Source of the DNA: an uncultured Clostridia bacterium
GTDB lineage: Bacteria; Bacillota; Clostridia; TANB77; CAG-508
Direction of reading: 5' to 3'
Assembly (NCBI GenBank): GCA_947624525.1
Contig: CANQKT010000049.1
Coordinates: 1-38,837, forward strand
DNA: 38,837 nucleotides
A model generated the notes under the pieces. It had not been told where the DNA came from and searched no databases. It was given only the letters and a program-made list of their open reading frames with translations. The stretch's first letter is position 1; each line of letters opens with the position of its first letter. Shown in pieces: positions 14,441-22,382 of this stretch. The translations under genes were made by a program, and so were the position numbers.

Positions 14441-16834
14441 TTAATTATGTTTTCTACTAATTTCTGCATACTTTTTCAATTTCTCATAAGCCAAATAATT
14501 AATACTACCAGCAGGAAATCTACCATTAGAATCTTTCTTTCCAGCAGGAACACCAGTTAAAAGTTCGATTCCTTCATCAATACTAGAAATAGCATAAATA
14601 TGAAATTTCTTATTCTTAACAGCTTCTAAAACATTATCATTCAAATTCAAATTCTTAACATTTTGAATAGGTATAATAACACCATGTGAACCATCCAACC
14701 CACGAGTTTCACATATTTGGAAGAAACCTTCTATTTTCTCATTAACACCACCAATAGGTTGAATTTCACCTTTTTGATTAACTGATCCAGTAACAGCTAA
14801 AGACTGATTAATTGGAACTCCAGATAAACTAGATAAAATAGCATATAACTCAGTACTTGATGCACTATCACCATCAACACCATTATATAATTGCTCAAAA
14901 CATATACTAGCAGTCAATGATAAAGGAATATCTTGTGCAAACATTTCACCTAAATATCCACTTAGAATGTATACACCTTTAGAGTGAGTAGAACCTGAAA
15001 GATCAACTTCTCTTTCAATATTAATTATGCCACTTTTTCCTGTATAAGTGTTAGCTGTAATTTTAGCAGGTTTACCGAAGCTATAATCACCAATACTCAT
15101 TATAGTTAAACCATTAATTTGTCCAACTTTGGAACCAGATGTACTAATTAAAAGTGTATTATCTTTAATCATTTCCAAATAACGAGAATCGTACTTCTTA
15201 ATTCTTTCGATTCTTTCTTGTAAAGCTTTATCAATGTAATCTCCTGTAACAACTTTACACTTATCCATTTTTGCCCATGTTGCAGCTTCACCAATTATTT
15301 GAGATAAATCATTAAATCTTGTTGAAAGTTTCTCTTGGTCATCTGCAAGTCTTGATGAAAATTGCATAACTTTTGCAACAGCACTTCTATCAAGTGGTAA
15401 TAATTCTTCTTGTTCACAAAAACTATGAATAAATCTGGCGATTTTAGTCATATTTTCTAATGTATTTTCAGAAGAATCCTCAAATTCAACTTTGATTTTA
15501 AATAATTTTCTAAAGTCTTCATCTAAAGCAAGTAAAGTTTGATAAATTTGTTCATTACCAACCAAAATTACCTTCAAATCAAGTGGAATAGGTTCAGGTT
15601 TTAAAGAAATCATAACCATACTTGAACGTTGATCTGCTGTATTTTCAATTAATAATTCTTTAGTACGCAAAGCTTTTTTTAAGGCTTCATAACAAATTCC
15701 ATTTGCAACTAAATCTTTAGCTTGGAATATAATATAACCACCATTTGCTTCATGAAGTAGTCCTGGCTTTAGCATTGTGTAATCAGTTTTTAAAGATCCA
15801 TAATAATTTTCATATTCTAGTTTTCCGAATATATTATGATAAGAATAATCAGAATCCATTACAACAGGAGCACCTTCTTGTTTACTATTATCAACAAATA
15901 AATTAACTCTATAATTAAGCCATGGCTTAGGTATCTCAGGTCTAGGACCTGGAGCTTGAGGCATAACTTGTTCTTGAGGTGGTTCAACTAGAAAATAATC
16001 AATATTTTTTAAAATATCCTTTTTTACACTATCTAAGAACTTTGTTATTTTTTTGTTTCTTTTGAACTTTGATTTAATATAATTAATATGATTATTTACA
16101 GTAAGTAATGCAATATTTGATTGCCACTCTTCTAATTTTCTAGCAGTTTGTTTTTCTATTTCTTTAATTTCTCCAATAGCTTGAATGATTTGTTCTTGTA
16201 CAATAACAGATTTTTCTTCAAATTGTTGTTTAATTGTATCATCAAGTTTTTCAAAATCTTCTTGTTCAATAGCTTTACCATTTAAAATAGGCATCATATA
16301 AATTCCATTTTGAGCAGATTTTACTTGAAAACCATATTTTTCAGAATTCTTATTTAACTTTGCCATAAGAATATTTCTTTTTTCTTCATATTCTCCCTTT
16401 ATTAGAGCTTTTTCTTTTTCGAAATCATCATTGTTAAAAGTATTTCGTATATCAACTTGAATATCCTTAATAAAAGAATCCATAGTTTCTTTGAATTCCT
16501 TGCCTTGACCAGCTGAAAGTGAAATTGCAACAGGTTCGTTAGGGTCATCAAAATTGTAAACATAGCACCAATCTGAAGGGATTTTTTTCTTTTTAGATAT
16601 TTTATCTAAATAATTTTTTGTATACATTGTTTTACCAACACCAGTTGGACCTTCCAAGTATAAATTATAGCCTTTGATATCAACATTAATACCGAATTCT
16701 AAAGCCTTAATTCCTCTGTCTTGTCCAATACCAGAAGTAATAGGTTCTAACTCAGCTGTTGTTTCAAAATTAAATAAATCTGGATTACATATCATTTTTA
16801 GTTCTTTGTATGATAATTCATTACGTTTTTTCAT
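14441..16834 (-). CDS. Lon-type ATP-dependent protease (AAA_32/LonB-like)
   Basis: A single-chain ATPase-protease of the S16 family. The start MKKRNELSYKEL at 16834 follows AAGGAGGAAC; the longer track start at 16870 is less likely. This gives 797 residues. The Walker A is EGPTGVGKT near residue 65, followed by a long helical insertion (about 125-245), and the ATPase core has IFQAKDLVANG and KVILVGNEQ. The C-terminal protease domain has the Ser-Lys dyad: Ser657 in GDSAS and Lys700 in NEKIEG, 43 residues apart as in Lon. It lacks the Lon N-domain, so it belongs to the AAA_32 group seen in clostridia and in E. coli YcbZ. It is transcribed away from tsaE-tsaB-rimI in the same direction and may be the last gene of that unit. 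Confidence 0.88.
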   Translation of the reverse strand: MKKRNELSYKELKMICNPDLFNFETTAELEPITSGIGQDRGIKALEFGINVDIKGYNLYLEGPTGVGKTMYTKNYLDKISKKKKIPSDWCYVYNFDDPNEPVAISLSAGQGKEFKETMDSFIKDIQVDIRNTFNNDDFEKEKALIKGEYEEKRNILMAKLNKNSEKYGFQVKSAQNGIYMMPILNGKAIEQEDFEKLDDTIKQQFEEKSVIVQEQIIQAIGEIKEIEKQTARKLEEWQSNIALLTVNNHINYIKSKFKRNKKITKFLDSVKKDILKNIDYFLVEPPQEQVMPQAPGPRPEIPKPWLNYRVNLFVDNSKQEGAPVVMDSDYSYHNIFGKLEYENYYGSLKTDYTMLKPGLLHEANGGYIIFQAKDLVANGICYEALKKALRTKELLIENTADQRSSMVMISLKPEPIPLDLKVILVGNEQIYQTLLALDEDFRKLFKIKVEFEDSSENTLENMTKIARFIHSFCEQEELLPLDRSAVAKVMQFSSRLADDQEKLSTRFNDLSQIIGEAATWAKMDKCKVVTGDYIDKALQERIERIKKYDSRYLEMIKDNTLLISTSGSKVGQINGLTIMSIGDYSFGKPAKITANTYTGKSGIINIEREVDLSGSTHSKGVYILSGYLGEMFAQDIPLSLTASICFEQLYNGVDGDSASSTELYAILSSLSGVPINQSLAVTGSVNQKGEIQPIGGVNEKIEGFFQICETRGLDGSHGVIIPIQNVKNLNLNDNVLEAVKNKKFHIYAISSIDEGIELLTGVPAGKKDSNGRFPAGSINYLAYEKLKKYAEISRKHN

Positions 16835-16945
16835 TTGTTCCTCCTTATTTGGAAAAGGTATCTTTTCCATGTTATTAATTTATATTATAACCAATTGTGG
16901 TTAAATTTAAGACTTTTTTCGCAAGTAATACATAATTATATTATT

Positions 16946-17395
16946 TTAAATTATAGATAGTTGCATTATTAGTGCCGTGTTTTGATTATTATAATAGGAT
17001 TTTCTAGAACTTATTTTTTTAAATTCAAATTTTTCGTATAATTTTATCGCATATTGGTTTGTTTCGTTAACTTCAAGTGTTATTTTTTTTATCCCATTTT
17101 GTTTTGCAAATTCAATAAGACTTTCAAGAATAGCAGAGCCTATACCTAAATTCCTATATATTTTTTTTGTTACTATATTCATAATATCTGCTTCATCTAG
17201 TACAATTTTAAGACCAGCAAATCCGGCAATTTCATCATTGATCTTTGCTACTAAATAATATGAATTTTCATTTTTTAGTTCATCTTCTAAGGTCTTTTCC
17301 TGCCAAAAATCATCAAAATCAGAATAGAGAATAGCTTTTATATCATTAAAATCATCTAGTGTCATTTTTGAAATTTTTATATTATTATAACTCAT
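16946..17395 (-). CDS. rimI: Ribosomal-protein-alanine N-acetyltransferase-like GNAT enzyme
   Basis: GNAT-fold acetyltransferase of 149 residues from the ATG at 17395 (MSYNNIKISKMTLDD), preceded by AAGGATGA; the track start adds nine residues without a better ribosome site. The acetyl-CoA loop is RNLGIGSAIL, followed by LEVNETNQYAIKLYEKFEFK, which matches RimI. RimI acetylates the N-terminal alanine of S18 in E. coli; in Firmicutes the target is less certain. It is 42 bases after tsaB, in the common tsaE-tsaB-rimI order. Confidence 0.88.
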   Translation of the reverse strand: MSYNNIKISKMTLDDFNDIKAILYSDFDDFWQEKTLEDELKNENSYYLVAKINDEIAGFAGLKIVLDEADIMNIVTKKIYRNLGIGSAILESLIEFAKQNGIKKITLEVNETNQYAIKLYEKFEFKKISSRKSYYNNQNTALIMQLSII

Positions 17396-17437
17396 TTTAA
17401 TCATCCTTAATCTAAAATACAATTATAAATAAAATAG

Positions 17438-18145
17438 TTAGTCAATATTTTCAGATTGCTTTTTTTCTAAATTAATTTCAGCTTGAGATTTTTTTAAATA
17501 TATAGGAGATATGGTATAGCTAGGTTCATAATTTAATGAGTGAAATTTATCAAAGGCTGATAGACCTATACTTATGCTTGTTTGCGCATTTTCAATATTA
17601 GATGCAAAATGACAATTAGTAAATTCTTTTTCTAAAAGTTCTTTATGAACTACTGCTCCATCTCCAACAAAAGTAATTGGGTTAGAGTGAGATTTTAAAA
17701 TTGTAATAATTGTATTGATGTTATCTGAAATAGGGGAGTGTATTAAAGTATAGTTGTTTTCTTTCAACTCAAATAGAGCAAAATAAACATTATCATGTTG
17801 AGCATCTATAAGACTAGCAATTAATCCCTCTGTTTTTATATTATAGCTAAGGGATTCTAATGATGTGACTCCAATAATTGGAATATGTTTTACATCAGCA
17901 AAAGCTTTTATTGTTGAAATTCCAATTCGTATTCCTGTAAAAGAACCAGGACCTTGTGAACATGCTAGTAAATCAATATTATCTAGGCTTAAGTTAGATT
18001 CTTTTAATGCTTCATCAATTAAAGGCATTAATTTTTGAGAATGAGTTTTTTCATCATCATTATGTTTTTCAATTATTACGTTTTTATCTTCTAGAACAGA
18101 AACTGAGCATATTTTAGAAGAAGTGTCTATTGCTAAGATTTTCAA
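17438..18145 (-). CDS. tsaB: tRNA threonylcarbamoyladenosine biosynthesis protein TsaB
   Basis: ASKHA-fold partner of TsaD in the complex that makes t6A37 in tRNAs decoding ANN codons. It has 235 residues, typical for TsaB. It starts MKILAIDTSSKICSVSV and has SQGPGSFTGIRIG and the metalloprotease-like segment THSQKLMPLIDE. Like other TsaB proteins it lacks the metal-binding histidines of TsaD. AAGGAGGAAAC is the ribosome site. tsaE lies 85 bases upstream on the same strand; tsaD is not in the window. Confidence 0.94.
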   Translation of the reverse strand: MKILAIDTSSKICSVSVLEDKNVIIEKHNDDEKTHSQKLMPLIDEALKESNLSLDNIDLLACSQGPGSFTGIRIGISTIKAFADVKHIPIIGVTSLESLSYNIKTEGLIASLIDAQHDNVYFALFELKENNYTLIHSPISDNINTIITILKSHSNPITFVGDGAVVHKELLEKEFTNCHFASNIENAQTSISIGLSAFDKFHSLNYEPSYTISPIYLKKSQAEINLEKKQSENID

Positions 18146-18230
18146 AATGTTTCCTCCTTATTTGTATTTTTATAAAATATACTTGTTATAATTTTTGACA
18201 AGTTTCAAGTATGGTTTGTGGATAGTAAAA

Positions 18231-18695
18231 TTACATTGTAGATATTGTATCTATAATATTTTTTGAGTTTTTTCCGAATGGAACTAGTTCTAATGTTCTA
18301 TAACTTTCATTTTCTGAGTCTTTTGAAAAAGTTATTTTTATATAGTCTTTAGGCAAGATATCTTCAATAATTTCGCCCCATTCAATAATACAAATTCCAT
18401 TATTTAAATATTCGTCTCCACCAATTGCAAAAAATTCATCACTATCTGATAATCTGTAAACATCAAAGTGATAGATGTTTATTGAGTTTTTATGATATTC
18501 ATTGACTATTGTGAAGGTAGGGCTTGAAATTTCATCTTCTAATTCGAAGTGTTTTAGAATTCCTTGTGTGAATTTTGTTTTGCCAGATCCTAAATCTCCG
18601 GAAAGAACAATGATATCGCCTTTTTTTAAGAGTTTTGCTAACTTGCAAGCAAAGTTTATAGTGTCATTTTCACTTTTTGATACATATTTATACAT
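18231..18695 (-). CDS. tsaE: tRNA threonylcarbamoyladenosine biosynthesis ATPase TsaE
   Basis: P-loop ATPase that energises the TsaBD complex during t6A synthesis. It is 154 residues, the family length. Walker A is SGDLGSGKTKFTQG, followed by SPTFTIVNEY and the characteristic IIEWGEII segment. It is the first gene of the minus-strand unit tsaE-tsaB-rimI. A possible promoter on the minus strand (TTTACA and an AT-rich -10) lies within 60 bases upstream, but spacing is unclear. Confidence 0.94.
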   Translation of the reverse strand: MYKYVSKSENDTINFACKLAKLLKKGDIIVLSGDLGSGKTKFTQGILKHFELEDEISSPTFTIVNEYHKNSINIYHFDVYRLSDSDEFFAIGGDEYLNNGICIIEWGEIIEDILPKDYIKITFSKDSENESYRTLELVPFGKNSKNIIDTISTM

Positions 18696-18800
18696 AATTC
18701 CACCTTTTTTATTGTTTTTTTCTTGTTTTATTTTATATTAAATGTGGGAGTTTGTAAAGATGAAATTTGGAAAATTTGTAGGTGTGTGGGGGTGAGAGGG

Positions 18801-19056
18801 TAGGTGCCTGCAATTAGGAAGTTAATATAAGAATTATGTAAAAGTAGGAAGTATATTAACATTCCGTACGCTTACTGGCTTGTTCTTATCAAAAGGCAAA
18901 AGGGACTTTTTGTTGGAAGAAGGTTTTTGTTTTTGCTTGTCCCTTTTGCGTCTTTTGATAAGCCTCGCCAAACTGCGCGCTTTGTACTCCATTGTTAATA
19001 TACTTCCTACTTTTACATAATTCTTATATTAACTTCCTAATTGCATGGGCACCCGA
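18801..19056. repeat. Palindromic repeat, copy 2 (53-bp perfect arms, nested hairpin)
   Basis: Bases 18809-18861 are exactly complementary to 18993-19045 (53 bp). The centre begins TTCCGTACGCTTACTGGCTTG and ends CCAAACTGCGCGCTTTGTAC, shared with copy 3 and recognisable in copy 1. Inside is a second stem, CTTATCAAAAG.GCAAAAGGGAC with GTCCCTTTTGC.TCTTTTGATAAG. Flanks (GGTGCCTGCAATTAG, TTGCATGGGCACC) match copy 4, not copies 1 and 3. It occupies the 700-base gap between tsaE and the DUF4160 gene; the rest of that gap (19060-19350) is AT-rich and I see no gene in it. Confidence 0.85.
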
Positions 19057-19351
19057 GTTGGAGTTGGGGTTGGATTGGATTTTTTTATTTGGAGAAAATT
19101 TACGTGAAATAAAATTTTCATTTTTTATAATATACATATTGACTAACATACAATGTGTCGAATTATGTAGATGAAAAAACGTTGATTTTTATGAAAAAAA
19201 GGGTTATATTTTTAATAACGTCTATAGCCATAAACAATATAATATATTCAAAAGAATTAAATACATATTAAAGTCTAGAATCATATAATTTTTTTCAAAA
19301 ATTTTAATAATAAGTAAATTTGTAAAATCTTTCAAAAATTACCTAAAAGTA

Positions 19352-19380
19352 TTTAAAAAAGTTAAATTTAATGATATAAT
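19352..19380 (+). promoter_or_regulatory. Promoter of the DUF4160-DUF2442 pair
   Basis: TATAAT at 19375-19380 with TTTAAA 17 bases upstream. It is followed directly by AAGGAGGTG, so the leader would be only a few bases long. Confidence 0.55.
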
Positions 19381-19395
19381 TAAGGAGGTGAATGA

Positions 19396-19662
19396 ATGCC
19401 TGTAGTATCGCAGTTTTATGGAATAATAATATACATATATAAAAAACTTGGAGGACATCATAATAAACCACATTTGCATGCTAAATATAATGAATATGAA
19501 GCAAGTATAATTATAGAAACAGGTGAATGGGAAGGAAATATGCCACTTAAACAGAAAAAATTAATTGATGCATGGATAGAAATACATAGAGATGAATTAT
19601 ATGCTATGTGGTATGCTTATAATAATGATGGAGAATTAATAAAAATAAAAGGATTGGAGTGA
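19396..19662 (+). CDS. DUF4160 family protein
   Basis: An 88-residue protein matching the DUF4160 pattern: start MPVVSQFYGIIIYIY, then GGHHNKPHLHAKYNEYEASIIIETGE and IEIHRDELYAMWYAYNNDGEL. The HNKPHLHA segment is the conserved histidine-containing heart of the family. Such genes are very often paired with a DUF2442 gene, as here (4 bases apart), and the pair has been proposed as a toxin-antitoxin-like unit, but function is not established. An excellent AAGGAGGTGA site precedes the ATG. It lies in the accessory part of the window. Confidence 0.85.
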   Translation: MPVVSQFYGIIIYIYKKLGGHHNKPHLHAKYNEYEASIIIETGEWEGNMPLKQKKLIDAWIEIHRDELYAMWYAYNNDGELIKIKGLE

Positions 19663-19666
19663 TAGT

Positions 19667-19906
19667 ATGAGACCTAAGGCTATAGATGTTAAAGTTTTAG
19701 ATAATTATGAATTATTAATTAAATTTGATAATAATGAAGAAAAGATATTTGATGTAAAACCTTATTTTGACCATAAGGTTTTTGATGAATTGGTATCAAA
19801 AGATATATTTAATACAGTTAAAATTTCAGGGTTATCAATAGAATGGATAAATGGTGCAGATATTTGTCCAGATGAATTATATAATAATAGTAAAACTGTA
19901 AAATAA
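19667..19906 (+). CDS. DUF2442 family protein
   Basis: A 79-residue partner of the DUF4160 gene. The pattern KAIDVKVLDNYELLIKFDNNEEKIFDVKPYFD and the later ISGLSIEWINGADICPDELY are typical of DUF2442. It begins 4 bases after the upstream stop, with its ribosome site inside the end of that gene (GGAGTGATAGT), so the two are translated as a coupled pair. A strong terminator follows. Proposed, not proven, to be the antitoxin-like half. Confidence 0.85.
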   Translation: MRPKAIDVKVLDNYELLIKFDNNEEKIFDVKPYFDHKVFDELVSKDIFNTVKISGLSIEWINGADICPDELYNNSKTVK

Positions 19907-19911
19907 AATGT

Positions 19912-19932
19912 AAACACTAGGAAAGTGTTTTT
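19912..19932 (+). terminator. Terminator of the DUF4160-DUF2442 pair
   Basis: AAACACT pairs with AGTGTTT around AGGAA, followed by TTT. Confidence 0.7.
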
Positions 19933-19959
19933 AGACAAGGGGACAGAGTTTTTGTCTAA
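19931..19959. repeat. Small inverted repeat TTAGACAA...TTGTCTAA
   Basis: An 8-bp stem encloses GGGGACAGAGTTT. A close relative occurs at 21716-21747 (AATAGACAAGGGAACGGGG...TTGTCTATT). The two share the AGACAAGGG(G/A)AC start and GTTTTTGTCT end, so they look like copies of one short repeat. Confidence 0.55.
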
Positions 19960-20044
19960 GAAAAGATTATGAAAACAAGAAATTTATTTCACAGCATATT
20001 GAAATGATTTCTTTTTTTGGTAAATTATTAAAAAAGCAAAAAAG

Positions 20045-20235
20045 TCGTTAAGTTAGCTACTTAATGACTTTTCTATAATTTGATTTTATCATATATTAAT
20101 ATATTTTCAAGTGTTTTTTGAAAAATTTTTATTGTAACTTTTGTATAGGAAAATTTTATATAAAAACTTCCAAAATATTGAAATATAAGCAAAGTTTCTA
20201 ATATGTAAAAAATCATTAAGTAGCTAACTTAATGA
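20045..20235. promoter_or_regulatory. Putative invertible promoter segment 1 (core TAGCT)
   Basis: Left site TCGTTAAGT-TAGCT-ACTTAATGA (20045-20067) and right site TCATTAAGT-AGCTA-ACTTAATGA (20213-20235) are inverted copies matching at 22 of 23 bases. Between them a sigma-A promoter lies on the minus strand: TTGAAA (20110-20105), a 16-base spacer, then TAAAAT (20088-20083), pointing away from the surface-protein gene at 20319. Inversion would turn it toward that gene. The left site also forms a 14-bp hairpin ending in TTTT and could act as a terminator. A transposable AT-rich repeat is the main alternative. The rest of the 19907-20318 gap shows no gene. Confidence 0.62.
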
Positions 20236-20318
20236 ATAGATAAGGTGAAAGATATACTGAATATATATGTATAATTACATATTTTAAAAGCTGTAAATAG
20301 TTGGAGGTATTATATAGT

Positions 20319-21605
20319 ATGAAAAGAGATACAAATAAAAAAATACATAATAAAAGATTAAGCATAGTTATTTTTATAATATTAGCAGTAGCTATAGTAT
20401 TAATAGTTGGCTACGCTTATGCAAAATATGTAACATCAAAAAGAGGAGAGGCACAGGCAGAAATTGCTGAGTGGAATGTTTCTATAAATATAGCTGATAA
20501 TACTGATGAAAATGTAGAGATTGATTTAGCAAACACAAGAAATAAAGAAAAAGAAGAAGTTGACGTACAGGAAGGGGTTGTAGCACCCGGAACTGCGGGA
20601 AAGTTTAATATTGAAGTTAACGCAGAAAATAGTGATGTATCTTTAGAATATGAAATCACTATGAATGCAGATTATGGAAATAATGAAAAGTTCCCAAAAA
20701 ATCTCATCTTTTATTCTGATGAAAATATGGAAAATGCATTTTATCATACAGACAATGCAATAGAATTAAATGGTTTTATAAGATATGATGAGAGTAATAA
20801 GAAAAGAACGATACCTATATACTGGAAATGGGCGTATCAAACTGGTGCTACAGACGAGGAAAGAGAGAAAAATGATGGACTGGATAGTGAGTGGATGGGG
20901 AAATCAGTAAATCCATTAGAATTAAAAGTGGTTGCAAGGCAAGTAAATGCAAACCAAGAGGAAAACTCAATGGCAAATCAATATGCAGTAACTCTTGATA
21001 CAAATGGTGGAACTTTAGAAGGCTATGGAAATTCAGAAAAGGTTATTAAGCAAGTAAGTTATGGTGGGCAATATGGAGAATTGCCTACACCAACTAGAGA
21101 AGGTTATACTTTTAAAGGATGGAATGGAAAAAATTTATTGAATATACCAAATACGAAAAAGACATTAAACGGTTTAAATCTAGATATAAGTAATAATACA
21201 TTTCATGTTTCTGGTGCAAATACTAAGAGTGATAAAAATTATGGATTAATTGTATTTGGAACGAATCTTCCAACATTAGAAAAAGGAAAAACATATACTC
21301 TTTCTGTATCTAAAAAATTAAATGGATTATTATATGCACAAGTAAATTACTCAAATAATGGGACGGACACAGGTTTAATAAGCACATCAAATTATGGTAC
21401 TGTTACTGTTCCTGAAAGTTATGTTAAAACGAATAGCTTTTTTATAGGAGTTGTTAAAACTGCAACTGCAATTAATGAACAATTTACAGTCCAATTAGAA
21501 GAAGGAAACACAGCAACTCCACATGAGCCGTATTTTGTAACAGAAAATACTTCCGTAACACAAAACAAAAATCATACCCTAACGGCAATATGGGAAAAAA
21601 ATTAG
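20319..21605 (+). CDS. TasA/camelysin-like surface protein with an interrupted InlB-type repeat
   Basis: The track start is a TTG inside the ribosome site (TTGGAGGT); the ATG at 20319 starts MKRDTNKK, giving 428 residues. A membrane/signal segment (about 20-40) is followed by AKYVTSKRGEAQAEIAEWNV and a camelysin/TasA-type module to about 210, with the hallmark APGTAGKFNIEV. Then comes an InlB-type (Flg_new) beta repeat, YAVTLDTNGG...PTREGYTFKGWNG, whose last strand (HTLTAIWEKN) appears only after an insertion of about 125 residues. The insert (TYTLSVSKKL...QLEEGNTATPHEPY) resembles jelly-roll modules of phage and surface proteins. There is no LPXTG. Transcription probably depends on switch segment 1. 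It may build a surface fibre or adhesin. Confidence 0.72.
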   Translation: MKRDTNKKIHNKRLSIVIFIILAVAIVLIVGYAYAKYVTSKRGEAQAEIAEWNVSINIADNTDENVEIDLANTRNKEKEEVDVQEGVVAPGTAGKFNIEVNAENSDVSLEYEITMNADYGNNEKFPKNLIFYSDENMENAFYHTDNAIELNGFIRYDESNKKRTIPIYWKWAYQTGATDEEREKNDGLDSEWMGKSVNPLELKVVARQVNANQEENSMANQYAVTLDTNGGTLEGYGNSEKVIKQVSYGGQYGELPTPTREGYTFKGWNGKNLLNIPNTKKTLNGLNLDISNNTFHVSGANTKSDKNYGLIVFGTNLPTLEKGKTYTLSVSKKLNGLLYAQVNYSNNGTDTGLISTSNYGTVTVPESYVKTNSFFIGVVKTATAINEQFTVQLEEGNTATPHEPYFVTENTSVTQNKNHTLTAIWEKN

Positions 21606-21610
21606 AGTAA

Positions 21611-21650
21611 AAACTGAAGAAATTATTATCAAAAATTTCTTCAGTTTATT
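21611..21650 (+). terminator. Terminator of surface-protein gene 1
   Basis: AAACTGAAGAAATT pairs perfectly with AATTTCTTCAGTTT around a nine-base loop, followed by ATT. Confidence 0.8.
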
Positions 21651-21715
21651 ATCATATAATCCATTATTTTATTACAACTTATTTGCCAAATCCAACAAAC
21701 TTTCTCTATCACTAC

Positions 21716-21747
21716 CAATAGACAAGGGAACGGGGTTTTGTCTATTG
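21716..21747. repeat. Small inverted repeat CAATAGACAA...TTGTCTATTG
   Basis: A 10-bp perfect stem around GGGAACGGGGTT, related to the repeat at 19931-19959. It stands alone in the 305-base gap between surface-protein gene 1 and the small operon; apart from the promoter at 21870 nothing else is seen there. Confidence 0.55.
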
Positions 21748-21844
21748 AAGAAGTAATCCAAACAAATAAATCATACATAACATAAACAAGTGTGATAAAA
21801 TCATAAAAATTAATGAAGGGATACTATGTAAATGTTTAAAAAAT

Positions 21845-21878
21845 AATAGTATTTCTAATTAATTTATGTTATACTATT
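21845..21878 (+). promoter_or_regulatory. Promoter with overlapping operator-like inverted repeat
   Basis: TGTTATACT (21867-21875) is an extended -10; no good -35 is visible. AATAGTAT (21845-21852) and ATACTATT (21871-21878) are perfect inverted repeats covering the -35 and -10 regions, a layout expected for an autorepressed toxin-antitoxin promoter. Confidence 0.5.
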
Positions 21879-21910
21879 ACTAGAAATTTTTAAAGAAAGG
21901 AGTTAAACAG

Positions 21911-22123
21911 ATGGCAGATGTCAAACAACGAATGATAGATATTTTTAATTCCGTGCCTAATGATTATTTTGATGGTTTAAAACCTACAGAAATGGTATTA
22001 AAACTTATGATGGAATATATAAAAAGATACGGTGAAGATGAGACAACTATTATTCCGGGTACTGATAAGCATTTCAATTATGAAACACTGAAAGAAATGC
22101 TTAAAAATAAAAATCTAAATTAA
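21911..22123 (+). CDS. Small hypothetical protein (first gene of a small operon)
   Basis: I do not recognise this 70-residue protein (MADVKQRMIDIFNSVPNDYFDGLKPTEMVLKLMMEYIKRYG...). It is predicted to be mainly helical and slightly acidic, with no membrane segment or cysteine motif. The ATG follows AAAGAAAGGAG. The next gene begins 15 bases after its stop with its own AAAAGGAGG site. The operator-like inverted repeat upstream and the gene's size fit a toxin-antitoxin or regulatory cassette, but nothing in the sequence fixes a function. Confidence 0.6.
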   Translation: MADVKQRMIDIFNSVPNDYFDGLKPTEMVLKLMMEYIKRYGEDETTIIPGTDKHFNYETLKEMLKNKNLN

Positions 22124-22138
22124 AAGGAGGTTATATTA

Positions 22139-22318
22139 ATGGATTTTATGAGAAAAACTTTAAGTCAGGTAAATGTACAAGAAAATACTCTATATGATAT
22201 TATATATGATTTATTTTTCTATGCTGAACTTCAAGAGAGTGAAGATGATATAAAAAATGGTATGGTATGTACGTTAGAAGAATTAACAGCTGAAATGGAG
22301 GCGAAATATGCAAGATAA
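22139..22318 (+). CDS. Small antitoxin-like protein (59 aa, below the ORF-track cutoff)
   Basis: ATG at 22139, 5 bases after AAAAGGAGGTT, to TAA at 22316-22318. The sequence starts MDFMRKTLSQVNVQENTLYD and ends TLEELTAEMEAKYAR. The last part (DIKNGMVCTLEELTAEMEAKY) resembles the C-terminal helix of RelB/Phd-type antitoxins, which often end with a phrase like GRVYTLEEVKAEM..KY. Its 3' end carries a ribosome site (GGAGGCGAAAT) and overlaps the start of a further, broken reading frame, the usual antitoxin-toxin arrangement. Similarity is by eye only. Confidence 0.55.
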   Translation: MDFMRKTLSQVNVQENTLYDIIYDLFFYAELQESEDDIKNGMVCTLEELTAEMEAKYAR

Positions 22319-22382
22319 AAGAACATTTTTTGAAGTACATAAAAGTGAAATTTTTAATTTTTTAAATCATTTTTTTTATTAA
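22308..22382 (+). pseudogene. Remnant of a third gene in the small operon
   Basis: An ATG at 22308 sits 6 bases after GGAGGCG and overlaps the end of the preceding gene by 11 bases. It reads MQDKRTFFEVHKSEIFNFLN before stopping after 24 codons in a T-rich stretch. The strong start with no continuing frame suggests that the body of a coupled gene, perhaps a toxin, has been lost. The following 22383-22610 is AT-rich with no recognisable gene. Confidence 0.35.

Noticed and set aside
18992-19174. Plus-strand ORF of 60 codons (MLIYFLLLHNSYINF...)
   Set aside because: It starts inside the right arm of palindromic repeat copy 2, has no ribosome site and no family likeness.
20210-20320. Rightward promoter TTGAAA-18-TATGTA near the right end of segment 1
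   Set aside because: Spacing is long, the -10 is poor and it is not conserved in segments 2 and 3; the minus-strand promoter is far better conserved.
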